A program made the position numbers and the translations under genes. Below, piece after piece: positions 53,249 through 62,361 of a DNA stretch of 64,000 nucleotides. Source of the stretch: CBIHON01 sp966211965 (lineage in GTDB: Bacteria > Pseudomonadota > Gammaproteobacteria > Burkholderiales > Burkholderiaceae_D); assembly GCA_966211965.1 (NCBI GenBank), contig CBIHON010000027.1:9126-73125 (forward strand). The letters are read 5' to 3'. Position 1 is the stretch's first letter; every line of letters starts with the position of its first letter. A model generated the notes under the pieces. It saw only the letters and a list, made by a program, of their open reading frames with translations. It ran no database searches and was not told where the DNA came from.

Positions 53249-53422
53249 ATGCGCAGTTCCGTCATCGGCTGGTTTCCGGCGCTTTTCGCTTGTACTCATT
53301 GCCTCGCCGCCGTTGATGAGCTTGCTTGTCCCCTGACGGCCGTTATGCCGTCTTCGACCGGCTTTTCCTTGCAGCGCTTTTTCGCTTCGCACCTGTGCGG
53401 GGCTGTCGTCGCCGCTTTGTAA
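53249..53422 (+). CDS. Candidate 57-codon leader ORF upstream of the siderophore operon
   Basis: ATG 53249 follows AGGAAG by about seven bases. The predicted peptide is hydrophobic with four cysteines (FACTHCLAAVDELACP, SHLCGAVV), including a CxxC. Its TAA stop (53420-53422) overlaps the Shine-Dalgarno AAAGGAGG (53421-53428) of the first synthetase gene, so its translation could influence that start. No family was recognised and coding is not proven. Confidence 0.35.
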   Translation: MRSSVIGWFPALFACTHCLAAVDELACPLTAVMPSSTGFSLQRFFASHLCGAVVAAL

Positions 53423-53434
53423 AGGAGGTTTTGC

Positions 53435-55312
53435 GTGGGCAATTCCGACATTCAGTTTCATGAGGCCGGGCAGGGGTTCGGCATGCATCCATCCATGCGC
53501 TGGGAAAATTTTTCAGCGGCATTGAATTCTCCACACTATCACGTCGCGCAAGGCCGGGTGCTGCGCCAGTTGCTGGAGGCGCTGTTGTTCGAACAAATAG
53601 TAAAGCCAGACCTGACGCCGCAGGAGGCGGACCTCGTGCGCTTCGATATCCCGGCGCAGGCGGCGGACGGCACGCCGGTGCGATATCGGTGCCGTGCGCG
53701 TATCAGTCCCAGCTTCGGCCGCATCCGGATCGACGATTCGGGCTTGCAGCGCATCAGCGCGGGACAGGAGAGAGAGGCTGCGTCGCTGCAGGAATTTCTA
53801 TTGGAGGCGGGCGCCGAAATCGCCGACGATCAGACTTTGCTGCAGCGTTTCTTGCGCGAGGTCCAGCAAACGCTGCTCAAGGACACGCTGGCCTTGCACG
53901 CACGCCGTTCCGGCGATTCGACGCGCGACTTGACCGCGCTCGAAGGCCAATTACAGGATGGCCATCCCTATCATCCTTGCTATAAATCACGGATCGGGTT
54001 CGACCCGCTGGACAACTACGCCTACGGTCCGGAATTCCAGCCATCGGTGCGCCTGCTCTGGTTCGGATTGAAGCGCAGCTGCGCTACGCTGGCGCACTGC
54101 GGCGATATCGACATCGACGATTTCATGCGGCGGGAGTTGGGCACAGCGCAACATGCCCGCTTTCTTCACAAGCTGCAAAGTCGCGGCTTGAATGCGCAGG
54201 ATTACCTCTTGCTGCCGATTCATCCCTGGCAATGGCGTGAACAGGTCGCGCCCGAACTGTTCCCCCTGCTGCAACGCCAAGACCTGGTTTGGCTGGGCGA
54301 GGGCGAAGACCAATATCGGCCGCTGCAATCGATCCGTTCGCTGGCCAACCACAGCAGGCCGGAAGCGGCGCATGTGAAGTTGCCGCTGGGCATCGTCAAT
54401 ACGTCCGCCGACCGCATCCTGTCTTGTCATAACGTGCAGAATGCGCCGACAGTATCGGACTGGCTGTGTGGAATTCGCGAGCGCGACCCTATGCTTCGGG
54501 AAAGCGGCTTGATTTTTCTGCGCGAGATGGTCGGCATCACGTATCGCGATGCGAGTCTGCCGCTATTCCTGCAAGCGCAACAGTACGGCATGCTGGGCGC
54601 CGTCTGGCGCGAGAGCATCAATGGCTTGCTTGAAGCCGGTGAAGCAGCGGCACCGTTTTCCGGGCTATGCCAATGCGAAGCCGATGGACGTCCGTTCATC
54701 GCGCCTTGGATCGAACGCTTCGGCTTGGCAGGCTGGCTCGATGCGCTGCTGGAAGCGGCTGTGCCGCCGCTGATCCACCTGCTGTATGCGCACGGCATCG
54801 GCATGGAAGCCCACGCGCAGAACCTGGTGCTGGTGCATCGCGAGGGCCTGCCGCGGCGGATCGCGTTGAAGGATTTGCCGGGCGGTTTGCGCTTCGTGCG
54901 TGCCTGTCTGGCGGAACCCGCGCGCTGCCCGGCACTGGAACCGACGCCCGCCTTTCGCAAGCAAGTCAATGCCGCGGCAGGCATGGAAGTCATGGCGCCG
55001 GATGCGGTGCGCGACTATTTCCACGACGCAGTCTTCTTCATCAATTTCGCTGAGCTGTCGCTATTCCTGAGGCAGCACTATGGTTTGCACGAAAATGATT
55101 TTTGGGCGCGCGTCGCCGCCTGCATCTTCGCCTACCAAGCCCGCCATCCGGCGCTCGCTTTGCGCTTCGCCAGCTTCGATTTGTTCGCGCCGGCCATCCA
55201 GGTCGAGCAGCTCGCCAAGCGGCGCTTGTTCGCTGAAACCGAAGCCCGTATGCAAACCGTGCCCAATCCCTTGCATCGTCACCGGCATCTGGGCGCTGCG
55301 GCAGCACGATGA
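53435..55312 (+). CDS. NIS siderophore synthetase (IucA/IucC family), first
   Basis: A 625-residue NRPS-independent siderophore synthetase: it adenylates a carboxylate such as citrate and joins it to an amine or alcohol. Conserved ATP-binding blocks are HPYHPCYKSRIGF (near residue 176), HPWQW (near 262) and KLPLGIVNTSADR (near 314), with a FhuF-like C-terminus (HAQNLVLVHR). A GTG start is set by AAAGGAGG six bases upstream. It is the first gene in a NIS-MFS-NIS-decarboxylase-receptor operon whose order equals vibrioferrin pvsBCDE, but no pvsA was seen. Its stop overlaps the MFS start (ATGA). Confidence 0.93.
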   Translation: MGNSDIQFHEAGQGFGMHPSMRWENFSAALNSPHYHVAQGRVLRQLLEALLFEQIVKPDLTPQEADLVRFDIPAQAADGTPVRYRCRARISPSFGRIRIDDSGLQRISAGQEREAASLQEFLLEAGAEIADDQTLLQRFLREVQQTLLKDTLALHARRSGDSTRDLTALEGQLQDGHPYHPCYKSRIGFDPLDNYAYGPEFQPSVRLLWFGLKRSCATLAHCGDIDIDDFMRRELGTAQHARFLHKLQSRGLNAQDYLLLPIHPWQWREQVAPELFPLLQRQDLVWLGEGEDQYRPLQSIRSLANHSRPEAAHVKLPLGIVNTSADRILSCHNVQNAPTVSDWLCGIRERDPMLRESGLIFLREMVGITYRDASLPLFLQAQQYGMLGAVWRESINGLLEAGEAAAPFSGLCQCEADGRPFIAPWIERFGLAGWLDALLEAAVPPLIHLLYAHGIGMEAHAQNLVLVHREGLPRRIALKDLPGGLRFVRACLAEPARCPALEPTPAFRKQVNAAAGMEVMAPDAVRDYFHDAVFFINFAELSLFLRQHYGLHENDFWARVAACIFAYQARHPALALRFASFDLFAPAIQVEQLAKRRLFAETEARMQTVPNPLHRHRHLGAAAAR

Positions 55313-56523
55313 GCGGCGGCACGATGAATACGCGCCGCATTGTCGGCGCGACGCTGGCGAGTCATTTTGCTGCGTCATTTGCGGCGCTCGGCATGCCGCC
55401 GTTCTATGAGCGCATCTTGCGCCAGTCGCTGGGCAGCGATGCCATCTACTTGGCCGGCTGGTTTTTTGTTATTCCGACCTTGCTGGCGGCGCTGGCCAAT
55501 CCCTGGTGGGGAGCCGCGGCTGACCGCTACGGGAAAAAAAGATTGCTGTTGCGCGCCCATCTCGGCCTGGCCCTGAGCTTCTGGCTTACCAGCCTGGCCG
55601 GCAATGCCTGGGAGTTTGCTCTTGGCCTGGCCTTGCAGGGCATCCTCGGCGGGACGTTTGCCGCATCCAATGCCTATCTTGCCACTATCGCCTGCGGCTC
55701 CAGTCTGACGCGCCTGTTGACGCTGATGCAAGGCTCGGCGCGCGCCGCCTTGTTTGCAGGACCGGCGCTGATGGGATTGCTGGCACAGGGGGCGCAGCCG
55801 CTCGTGCTCTATCGCTATTTGGCCCTGCTGCCGTTGGCGTCGGCGCTGCTGGTCTGGCGCTTGCCCTCCATCGAGGGGCCATCGATCATGCCAGCGAAAA
55901 AAAACGCGGATGCCGACAGCGGACATAGCGAGCGCGAGCACATCACGCCAGGTCATCTGTACGTGCTGCAGTTCTTTTTCATCTTCGCCACCGTAATGAC
56001 CTTTCCTTACTTTGTCACATACGTGGAGCAGGGCCTTGTCGGTTTGCCGACTGCAGCGGCCGGATTGCTGTTCGGTTTGCCCCACCTGGCCTACCTGCTA
56101 TGCGCGCTGCCCTTGTCGCGCCGGCTTGGGCAGCGGCGCTTGCTGGCCACGCTGGTGTCGAGCCAATTGCTGGTGGCGTTCACCCTCGCGGGCCAAGCCT
56201 GCAGTGCCACGCTCCCCGCGCTGCTGCTCTGGCGCAGCGCGATGGGCATCGGCCTGACCGCAAGCTATATCGCGCTGCACGGGCTGGTGGCTGCCATCAC
56301 CGACATCGGCAATGCCGGCCGCCGTTTCGGCTCGCTCGAAGGCAGCACCAAGTGGGGCGCCGTCGCGGCCGGGCTGATGGCCGGCGTGGTCGTGCAGTGG
56401 GGATTGCGGGCGCCGTTTTTCATGGCCGCCGCAGTGCTCGCGCTGAGCGCGGCCCATGCACTTTTTCTCATGTTCCGGCATAGCCGGGGCTCGTTCAACC
56501 AGCCAGCGCGCAGTGCAGATTGA
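55309..56523 (+). CDS. MFS exporter of the siderophore cluster
   Basis: A 404-residue major facilitator with 12 membrane helices. The loop between helices 2 and 3 shows AADRYGKKRLLL, the usual MFS signature, and the sequence groups with siderophore exporters by position (SbnD/PvsC/SfaA-like). It likely secretes the finished siderophore. Its ATG overlaps the upstream synthetase stop by four bases; a second ATG at 55324 is possible. A 46-base gap precedes the next synthetase. Confidence 0.9.
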   Translation: MSGGTMNTRRIVGATLASHFAASFAALGMPPFYERILRQSLGSDAIYLAGWFFVIPTLLAALANPWWGAAADRYGKKRLLLRAHLGLALSFWLTSLAGNAWEFALGLALQGILGGTFAASNAYLATIACGSSLTRLLTLMQGSARAALFAGPALMGLLAQGAQPLVLYRYLALLPLASALLVWRLPSIEGPSIMPAKKNADADSGHSEREHITPGHLYVLQFFFIFATVMTFPYFVTYVEQGLVGLPTAAAGLLFGLPHLAYLLCALPLSRRLGQRRLLATLVSSQLLVAFTLAGQACSATLPALLLWRSAMGIGLTASYIALHGLVAAITDIGNAGRRFGSLEGSTKWGAVAAGLMAGVVVQWGLRAPFFMAAAVLALSAAHALFLMFRHSRGSFNQPARSAD

Positions 56524-56569
56524 TTTCGCATCGATCTTTCAGCCAGCCACCCACTCACTGGAGAAATTC

Positions 56570-58396
56570 ATGTCGACCCTAGCATTTCATCACGAACCGA
56601 AAGTCTCGCCGGCCTATTGCGCCGCCGCCCAGCGCAGCCTGGAAACCCAGCTCAACTGCTACTGCCGCGAGGTGGCAATTCCCGAAGGACAGGCCAGTGT
56701 CGGCCTGCTGTTCGGGCAGAGCGACTGGCCGCTCGCCTTGCGTTGCGCGCTGGCCAGCGGCCATGCCTTGCACATTCTGCTGCCACGCCTGGACAGCCGC
56801 ATCGTGGTCGCGGTGGAGCAGGATTCACCCACCGGCAATTACCGCTATTTGTCCGCCGCATATTGCAAGAGCACCGGCCAGCCATGGCGCCTGCTCGACT
56901 GGCGCGCGCTGGCGCACCTGCTGATCCGCGACCTGGCGGCGAAGAATGGCCTGCCGTTCAACGATGAACTGCTGGCACAGATCGAGGACAGCGTGAATGT
57001 CACCAGTGCGATTCTGGAGGCGCCTTGGCCCAATGCGATGCCGGCCGACCCGATGCACGCCTTTCTCGACTCCGAGCAATCGCTGACTTACGGCCACCCC
57101 TTCCACCCGGCGCCGAAAAGCCGTCAGGGTTTCAGCAGCGAAGATTTGCGCCGCTACTCGCCCGAACTGCGGGCCGGCTTTGCTTTGCATTATTTCGCGG
57201 TGCAGCGCGATGCGGTGCTTCAGCAATCGACGCTGGACCAGGCATGCAGCGACATCGTTGCCGCGCAGGCGCCGGCGGGTCTGCCGGTGGAGCGGGATTT
57301 CGTGCTGGTCCCGGCGCATCCCTGGCAGGCGCGCTGGCTGCTGGAGCAGCCCTTGATCGCGGAGGCGATGCGCGACGGCCGGGTGCGTCACCTGGGAGCG
57401 CAAGGCGAGTTGTATTACCCGACCTCTTCGGTGCGCACGCTGTTCCAGCCGGCCAATCCGTATTTCTACAAATTCTCGCTGCATGTGCGCCTGACCAATT
57501 GCGTGCGCAAGAATGCGGTGTATGAACTGGAAGGCGCGTTGCAGGTGAACCGCATCATGCGCACATTGGCTCCTGAATTGCGCGCGCTGTTCCCGGGCAC
57601 CGAAGTCTTGCAGGAGCCGGCATTCCTGTCGGTCGATTTGCAGGACGGCGATGCACAGCGCAGGCGCGAAGTGACCGAGGGCTTCGGGCTGATCCTGCGG
57701 CGCGGTTTCGACGCCGAAAACTTGAAGGCCGGAGCGGTACCCTTGCTGGCCGGCGCATTGTTCGGCAACCACGTGCTGGGCGAAGCGCGTCTGGCCGCCT
57801 TGCTGCGTCAGATCGTTGCACGGGAAAACATGTCTTCCGACGCAGTAACCGAGCAATGGTTTGCGCGCTATGTGCAGCAGGTGATGTATCCGGTGCTGCA
57901 TTGCTACTTCGCGCATGGTGTGGTGTTCGAACCGCATCTGCAAAACGTCGTGATCGGCCTGGTCGGCGATTGGCCGGCGCAGGCATTCCTGCGCGATTTC
58001 GAAGGCGTGAAACTGGTGCGCGAACGTTATTGCGCCGCTGCGCTGCCCGGCATCAGCGAACGTGCGCGGGAAGCCTTGTCCTACGACCGCGAACTCGGCT
58101 GGCAGCGTATCGCTTACTGTCTGTTCGTGAATAATTTCTGCGAAGCGATTCATCAACTAAGCATCGGCAGGCCGGCCATGCAGCAGCGCTTGTGGGCACA
58201 GGTCAGACGGCATTTGCAGCATTATCAGGCCGAATACGGCAGCCGGGAATCGGCGCCGCGCATTGCCGCGCTGCTGGCCGGGACGCCGTTTCCCGGCAAG
58301 GGCAATTTGTGCAACCGCTTCCTCAAGCAGGCCGATCGCGCGGCCCAATATATCCCGGTCGCCAATCCGCTGGCCACTGCCGGGAGCGCTTCATGA
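56570..58396 (+). CDS. NIS siderophore synthetase (IucA/IucC family), second
   Basis: A 608-residue paralogue of the first synthetase, carrying TYGHPFHPAPKSRQGF (near residue 172), HPWQARW (near 249), SSVRTLF and KFSLHVRLTNCVRKN (near 301). The two enzymes differ clearly, so they should catalyse different condensations. The ATG at 56570 follows GGAGAAATTC and gives a normal N-terminus; a frame from 56456 overlaps the MFS gene. Its TGA overlaps the decarboxylase start (ATGATG). Confidence 0.92.
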   Translation: MSTLAFHHEPKVSPAYCAAAQRSLETQLNCYCREVAIPEGQASVGLLFGQSDWPLALRCALASGHALHILLPRLDSRIVVAVEQDSPTGNYRYLSAAYCKSTGQPWRLLDWRALAHLLIRDLAAKNGLPFNDELLAQIEDSVNVTSAILEAPWPNAMPADPMHAFLDSEQSLTYGHPFHPAPKSRQGFSSEDLRRYSPELRAGFALHYFAVQRDAVLQQSTLDQACSDIVAAQAPAGLPVERDFVLVPAHPWQARWLLEQPLIAEAMRDGRVRHLGAQGELYYPTSSVRTLFQPANPYFYKFSLHVRLTNCVRKNAVYELEGALQVNRIMRTLAPELRALFPGTEVLQEPAFLSVDLQDGDAQRRREVTEGFGLILRRGFDAENLKAGAVPLLAGALFGNHVLGEARLAALLRQIVARENMSSDAVTEQWFARYVQQVMYPVLHCYFAHGVVFEPHLQNVVIGLVGDWPAQAFLRDFEGVKLVRERYCAAALPGISERAREALSYDRELGWQRIAYCLFVNNFCEAIHQLSIGRPAMQQRLWAQVRRHLQHYQAEYGSRESAPRIAALLAGTPFPGKGNLCNRFLKQADRAAQYIPVANPLATAGSAS

Positions 58397-59619
58397 TGCT
58401 CGATTGGGAGCGCGTCACCGCCGCCGCGCGCAATGCGCATGCCGAGGCCGATGGGCCACTGTGCGCCTATCTGTACGACCTGGATGCGCTGGCCGCGCAC
58501 GCAGCGCGCTTGCGTGCCGCCTTGCCGAAGGATTGCGAATTCTTCTATGCGGTCAAGGCCAACTCCGACCTGCCGCTGCTCACCGCGCTGGCGCCGCAGG
58601 TCGATGGTTTCGAAGCCTCGTCGGGCGGCGAGATCGCCTGGATACGCGAGCATTTTCCGCACATGCCGCTGATCTTCAGCGGTCCGGGAAAACTCGATGC
58701 GGAACTCGATCTGGCGCTCCGGCAGGGCGTGACGATACATATTGAAAGCTTGCACGAACTGGAACGCCTGGCGGCCTTGACGCGCGCCGGCGGCCATTCG
58801 GCCTCGGTGCTGTTGCGCGTCAATCCGCCGCTTGGCGAACTGGCCAGCAGCACGCTCGTGATGGGCGGCAAACCGACCCAGTTCGGCATCGCGCTGGAAC
58901 ACTTGCCCGCTTGCCTGAAACGTTTGCGCGAGGAGCCCGCGCTGATTTTGCGCGGCTTTCATTTTCATCTGCTGTCGCATCAGCTCGACGCCGACAGGCA
59001 TGTGCAATTGCTGCGCGCTTACCTGCGACAGACCGGGCAATGGTGTGAGCAATTCGGCCTGCGCGTCGAGCATGTCAATGTCGGCGGCGGTATCGGCGTC
59101 AATTACCGCATGCCGCAACAGCAGTTCGACTGGGCGCGCTTCAGCAACGGTCTGGCCGAGCTGCTGGCGCAGGAATGGCGAGCATCCGAGGGACGGGGCG
59201 TGCCGCGCCTGCGCTTTGAATTGGGGCGCTGCGTCAGCGCCTTTTGCGGCTATTACGCGACCGAAGTGCTCGACATCAAGCAAAGCGGCGAGCGCTGCTT
59301 TGCCGTTGTGCGCGGCGGCACGCACCACTTCCGCACGCCTTACGCGCAAGGCCACAGCCATCCGTTTCGCGTGGTGCCGGTCGATAACTGGCAGCGGCCG
59401 TATGCCCGTCCTTCGGTGCGCAGGCGCGTCGTCACTGTGGCGGGACAGCTCTGCACGCCGAAAGACGTGTTGGCCAGCGATGCCGAAGTAGATGAATTAC
59501 GGGTCGGCGACTTGCTGCTGTTTCCATATGCGGGCGCCTATGCATGGCATATCTCGCATCACGATTTCTTACGGCATCCGCATCCGCGGCACATTTATCT
59601 GAGGCGGGGTGATTGTTGA
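58393..59619 (+). CDS. PLP-dependent (fold III) decarboxylase of the siderophore cluster
   Basis: A 408-residue decarboxylase of the alanine-racemase-like fold (diaminopimelate/ornithine decarboxylase group). The PLP lysine is in FYAVKANSD (Lys55), the glycine loop is NVGGGIGVNY, and GQLCTPKDVLA is the C-terminal Cys/Asp substrate site. In related clusters (SbnH, PvsE, FslC) such enzymes decarboxylate an amino acid or a citryl-amino acid intermediate. Ornithine to putrescine is plausible here. It overlaps the second synthetase by four bases. Confidence 0.9.
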   Translation: MMLDWERVTAAARNAHAEADGPLCAYLYDLDALAAHAARLRAALPKDCEFFYAVKANSDLPLLTALAPQVDGFEASSGGEIAWIREHFPHMPLIFSGPGKLDAELDLALRQGVTIHIESLHELERLAALTRAGGHSASVLLRVNPPLGELASSTLVMGGKPTQFGIALEHLPACLKRLREEPALILRGFHFHLLSHQLDADRHVQLLRAYLRQTGQWCEQFGLRVEHVNVGGGIGVNYRMPQQQFDWARFSNGLAELLAQEWRASEGRGVPRLRFELGRCVSAFCGYYATEVLDIKQSGERCFAVVRGGTHHFRTPYAQGHSHPFRVVPVDNWQRPYARPSVRRRVVTVAGQLCTPKDVLASDAEVDELRVGDLLLFPYAGAYAWHISHHDFLRHPHPRHIYLRRGDC

Positions 59620-59643
59620 TGTTGCCGTAACGATCGATATCCT

Positions 59644-59675
59644 CGCGTCGTCCCAGCCGGCGCTGCGACGACGCG
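59644..59675 (+). promoter_or_regulatory. Strong hairpin between decarboxylase and receptor genes
   Basis: CGCGTCGTC (59644-59652) and GACGACGCG (59667-59675) pair perfectly; after one C-C mismatch CAGC pairs with GCTG. It lies in the 105-base gap before the receptor gene, with no U-tract. It may set the receptor level relative to the biosynthetic genes. Confidence 0.65.
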
Positions 59676-59724
59676 TACAGGGGCCTCGCTGTTCACCCTA
59701 TTTTCAAACAACAAGAGGAAGCAC

Positions 59725-61791
59725 ATGCATCACCATTTTTTCCAGCGGCGCGCTCTGGCCTTTTCCATCGCAGCTCTTTTCACAGCCTTGGCTCAAGCCG
59801 AAGAGGCCGAACTTGCCCCGGTCGTGGTCCGGGCTGCCGCCGATAACGCGCTGCATGGCAGTGCCGCCGGCGCGGCCAAACTCGACATCCCCTTGCGTGA
59901 CGTGCCGCAAGCGGTGCAAATCGTCGGCAAGGAATTGATACGGGAACAGGGCGCGCTGGAAATGAAGGAAGTGCTGCGCAACGTCAGCGGCGTCGCGCCG
60001 GCGCAGGGGGAAGGGCGGCGCGACCAGTTTTACATTCGCGGCTTCGACGCCACCCGCGATACCCTGGTGGACGGCATGCGCGACGACAGCTTGTTCTTTC
60101 GCGACCTGGGCAATGTGGAACGGATCGAGGTGATAAAAGGCCCGGCTGCCGTTCTCTACGGCCGCGGTTCGGCCGGCGGCGTGATCAATCGCATCACCAA
60201 GAAACCGGTTGTCAAAGCCTTGCGCGAAGCGACGCTCAGTCTCGGCTCCGAGCAATTGCGCCGGCTCGACCTGGATCTGGGCGGCGCTCTCGGCGCACAA
60301 GCCGCGTTTCGCCTGAACGGCGCCTACGAGGCAGGCGACAGCTATCGCGACGTGGTGCATTCGGAACGCTCGGCACTGGCGCCGTCGATCAGTTGGTCGC
60401 CGAGCCGGGACACCAGCATCCTGTTGCAAACCGAGTTTCTGCATCAGCGCCGCACGCCGGATCGCGGCATTCCTTTGGTGAACGGTTCGCCGGCGCCGGT
60501 ACCGGTGAATAATTTTTACGGCGAACAATACGATTACGCCACCACCGACGCGCGCAACCTGCGCTTGAGCGTGGAGCACATGGCCAGTGACAAGCTGAGC
60601 TTGCGCAACAACTTTCAGTATTCGACGCTGTCGCTCGATGCGATCAATACGCGTACGCTGGGACTGACTGCCGGCAATACCCAGGTGCGCCGCCAGATCA
60701 CTTATTTTCCGCAGGATCAGGACAATCTCCTCAACCAGAGCGAAGCGGTTTACAAGATCGATGGCGGTACGCTCCAGCATATTCTCCTGGGGGGCATCGA
60801 ACTCGGGTACCAAAAGGCCAATCGTCTGGTAAAAGCCGCGGGAGTCAGCCCGGTCGATCTGCAAACGCCCCAGGCCGTATTGACGATGCCGAACCTCGCG
60901 ACACTGCCGACCACTATCGATAGTGACTTCGCCGCGCGCACCGCGGCCTTGTATGCGCAGGATCAGATTTCATTCGGCCGCCATTGGAAGGCATTGGCCG
61001 GCCTGCGCTTCGACAGCTTCCGCCAGACGCAGTACGACCATCGCAGCGGCTTGGTTCAAAGCCGCACCGACGCCGTCTGGAGTCCGCGCGCCGGCGTGGT
61101 CTATCAACCGAATGCCGCACACGCGCTGTACGGCAACTTGAGCCGTTCGTTTCAGCCGGTGGGCGGCGACCTGTTCTATGGCAACCAGGACTTGGCGCAG
61201 ATCAAACCGGTCGAATCGCTGCAACAGGAAATCGGCGCAAAGAGCGAATGGCTTGATGGCCGCCTGCAGTCGACGGTCGCGCTCTACCGGATTACCCAGC
61301 GCAATATCGTCACCAAGGACCCGAGCGATCCCGCAGGCCTGCGCCAAGTGCAAACCGGTGAACAGCAAAGTCGCGGCATCGAAGTCGATTTGTCCGGCAG
61401 TCTGCGGCCGGGCTGGAAAGTGTTTGCCAGCTACACCCTCAATCTGGCGCGCATCACCCAATCGAATAATTTTGCGATTGGCAATCGTCCGGCGAATATT
61501 CCGAAACACGCCGCAAGCATATGGACCAGTTACGACCTCGGCCGCGGCTTCACCATCGGCGGGGGCGCGTTCCACGTCGGGCAGCGCTACGCGACGGAAG
61601 ACAATTCAGTGCAACTGCCGTCCTATGTGCGGCTCGATGCGATGCTGGCCTACAAGTCCAAAGAGTGGGAAGCCAGCTTGAATCTAAGTAACCTGGCCGA
61701 CCGGGTTTACTATGAATCTGCCAACAACAACTTCCAGATCCAGCCAGGCGCGCCGCGCACTGCGATGCTGTTCGTGCGGGTGAAAATCTGA
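59725..61791 (+). CDS. TonB-dependent siderophore receptor
   Basis: A 688-residue outer-membrane receptor for the ferric siderophore. A signal peptide (MHHHFFQRRALAFSIAALFT, cleavage after AQA near residue 25) precedes a TonB-box-like APVVVRA and a plug domain (DVPQAVQIVGKELIREQGAL, FYIRGFD, IEVIKGPAAVLYGRGSAGGV) of the FhuE/FpvA type. The 22-strand barrel follows. It ends FVRVKI rather than the usual terminal Phe. It is the last gene of the siderophore operon and likely imports the product of the cluster. Confidence 0.93.
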   Translation: MHHHFFQRRALAFSIAALFTALAQAEEAELAPVVVRAAADNALHGSAAGAAKLDIPLRDVPQAVQIVGKELIREQGALEMKEVLRNVSGVAPAQGEGRRDQFYIRGFDATRDTLVDGMRDDSLFFRDLGNVERIEVIKGPAAVLYGRGSAGGVINRITKKPVVKALREATLSLGSEQLRRLDLDLGGALGAQAAFRLNGAYEAGDSYRDVVHSERSALAPSISWSPSRDTSILLQTEFLHQRRTPDRGIPLVNGSPAPVPVNNFYGEQYDYATTDARNLRLSVEHMASDKLSLRNNFQYSTLSLDAINTRTLGLTAGNTQVRRQITYFPQDQDNLLNQSEAVYKIDGGTLQHILLGGIELGYQKANRLVKAAGVSPVDLQTPQAVLTMPNLATLPTTIDSDFAARTAALYAQDQISFGRHWKALAGLRFDSFRQTQYDHRSGLVQSRTDAVWSPRAGVVYQPNAAHALYGNLSRSFQPVGGDLFYGNQDLAQIKPVESLQQEIGAKSEWLDGRLQSTVALYRITQRNIVTKDPSDPAGLRQVQTGEQQSRGIEVDLSGSLRPGWKVFASYTLNLARITQSNNFAIGNRPANIPKHAASIWTSYDLGRGFTIGGGAFHVGQRYATEDNSVQLPSYVRLDAMLAYKSKEWEASLNLSNLADRVYYESANNNFQIQPGAPRTAMLFVRVKI

Positions 61792-62361
61792 AAAACCGAG
61801 TCGGTGCAGATCAAAACAAGAGAAGAATTTGTGCCGGTATTTCTTATGGGGAATTTTCACCGAAACTAATTTCAACCCTTCATTCAGTGCTCTGAATCAA
61901 TGGTTGTGCTTTTGCAAAATGTTTGTCAAAATCGGTGCTCACATGCGAGGTAAGCATGTGCAGCCAGCCGTCCACTTACTTCATAAGACTTCTCTGGATT
62001 AGCCAGCCACTTTGTTACCCGATATCGGATGGGTTCTTAAAAGGAATTTCCGGATTTTCTCTTTCCCGGTTATCTCCTCGACGTTCATTGATTGCAGTTT
62101 CGCATTTATTCCCATAGTTTTTTGGAGAATGCAAGACGGAATTATTTGAACATTTGCGGGCAAGCAAATTCTTCCTGCTCGCCCGCCAACCCATAGTACC
62201 TAGCGCGACGTAGGCGGCCGCTTTGGCAAGAACTCGCAGTCAGAGGTCATTTGATTAATTTTGAGGCGTTGAGGCGGCGCGGATTCAACTCCGACCTGCA
62301 TTTCTCTGGCAATAATTCTTGAGAAATTCTCCACGCTTCTCTACAAATACATGGGCGAAGA
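61792..62361. other. AT-rich non-coding stretch after the receptor gene
   Basis: 570 bases with no supported gene, noticeably AT-richer than the operon to its left. It holds a short hairpin CACATGC/GCATGTG at 61940-61960 and an 11-bp near-perfect stem at 62156-62186 (GCGGGCAAGCA with TGCTCGCCCGC). The base composition change suggests transferred or decayed DNA. Confidence 0.5.

Noticed and set aside
53168..53488. Possible bacterioferritin-associated ferredoxin gene next to bfr
   Set aside because: No minus-strand frame has the Bfd four-cysteine pattern.
53435..59619. Staphyloferrin B or vibrioferrin locus
   Set aside because: Staphyloferrin B needs three synthetases plus SbnA/B/G-type genes and vibrioferrin needs PvsA; none is seen in the window, so neither name was applied.
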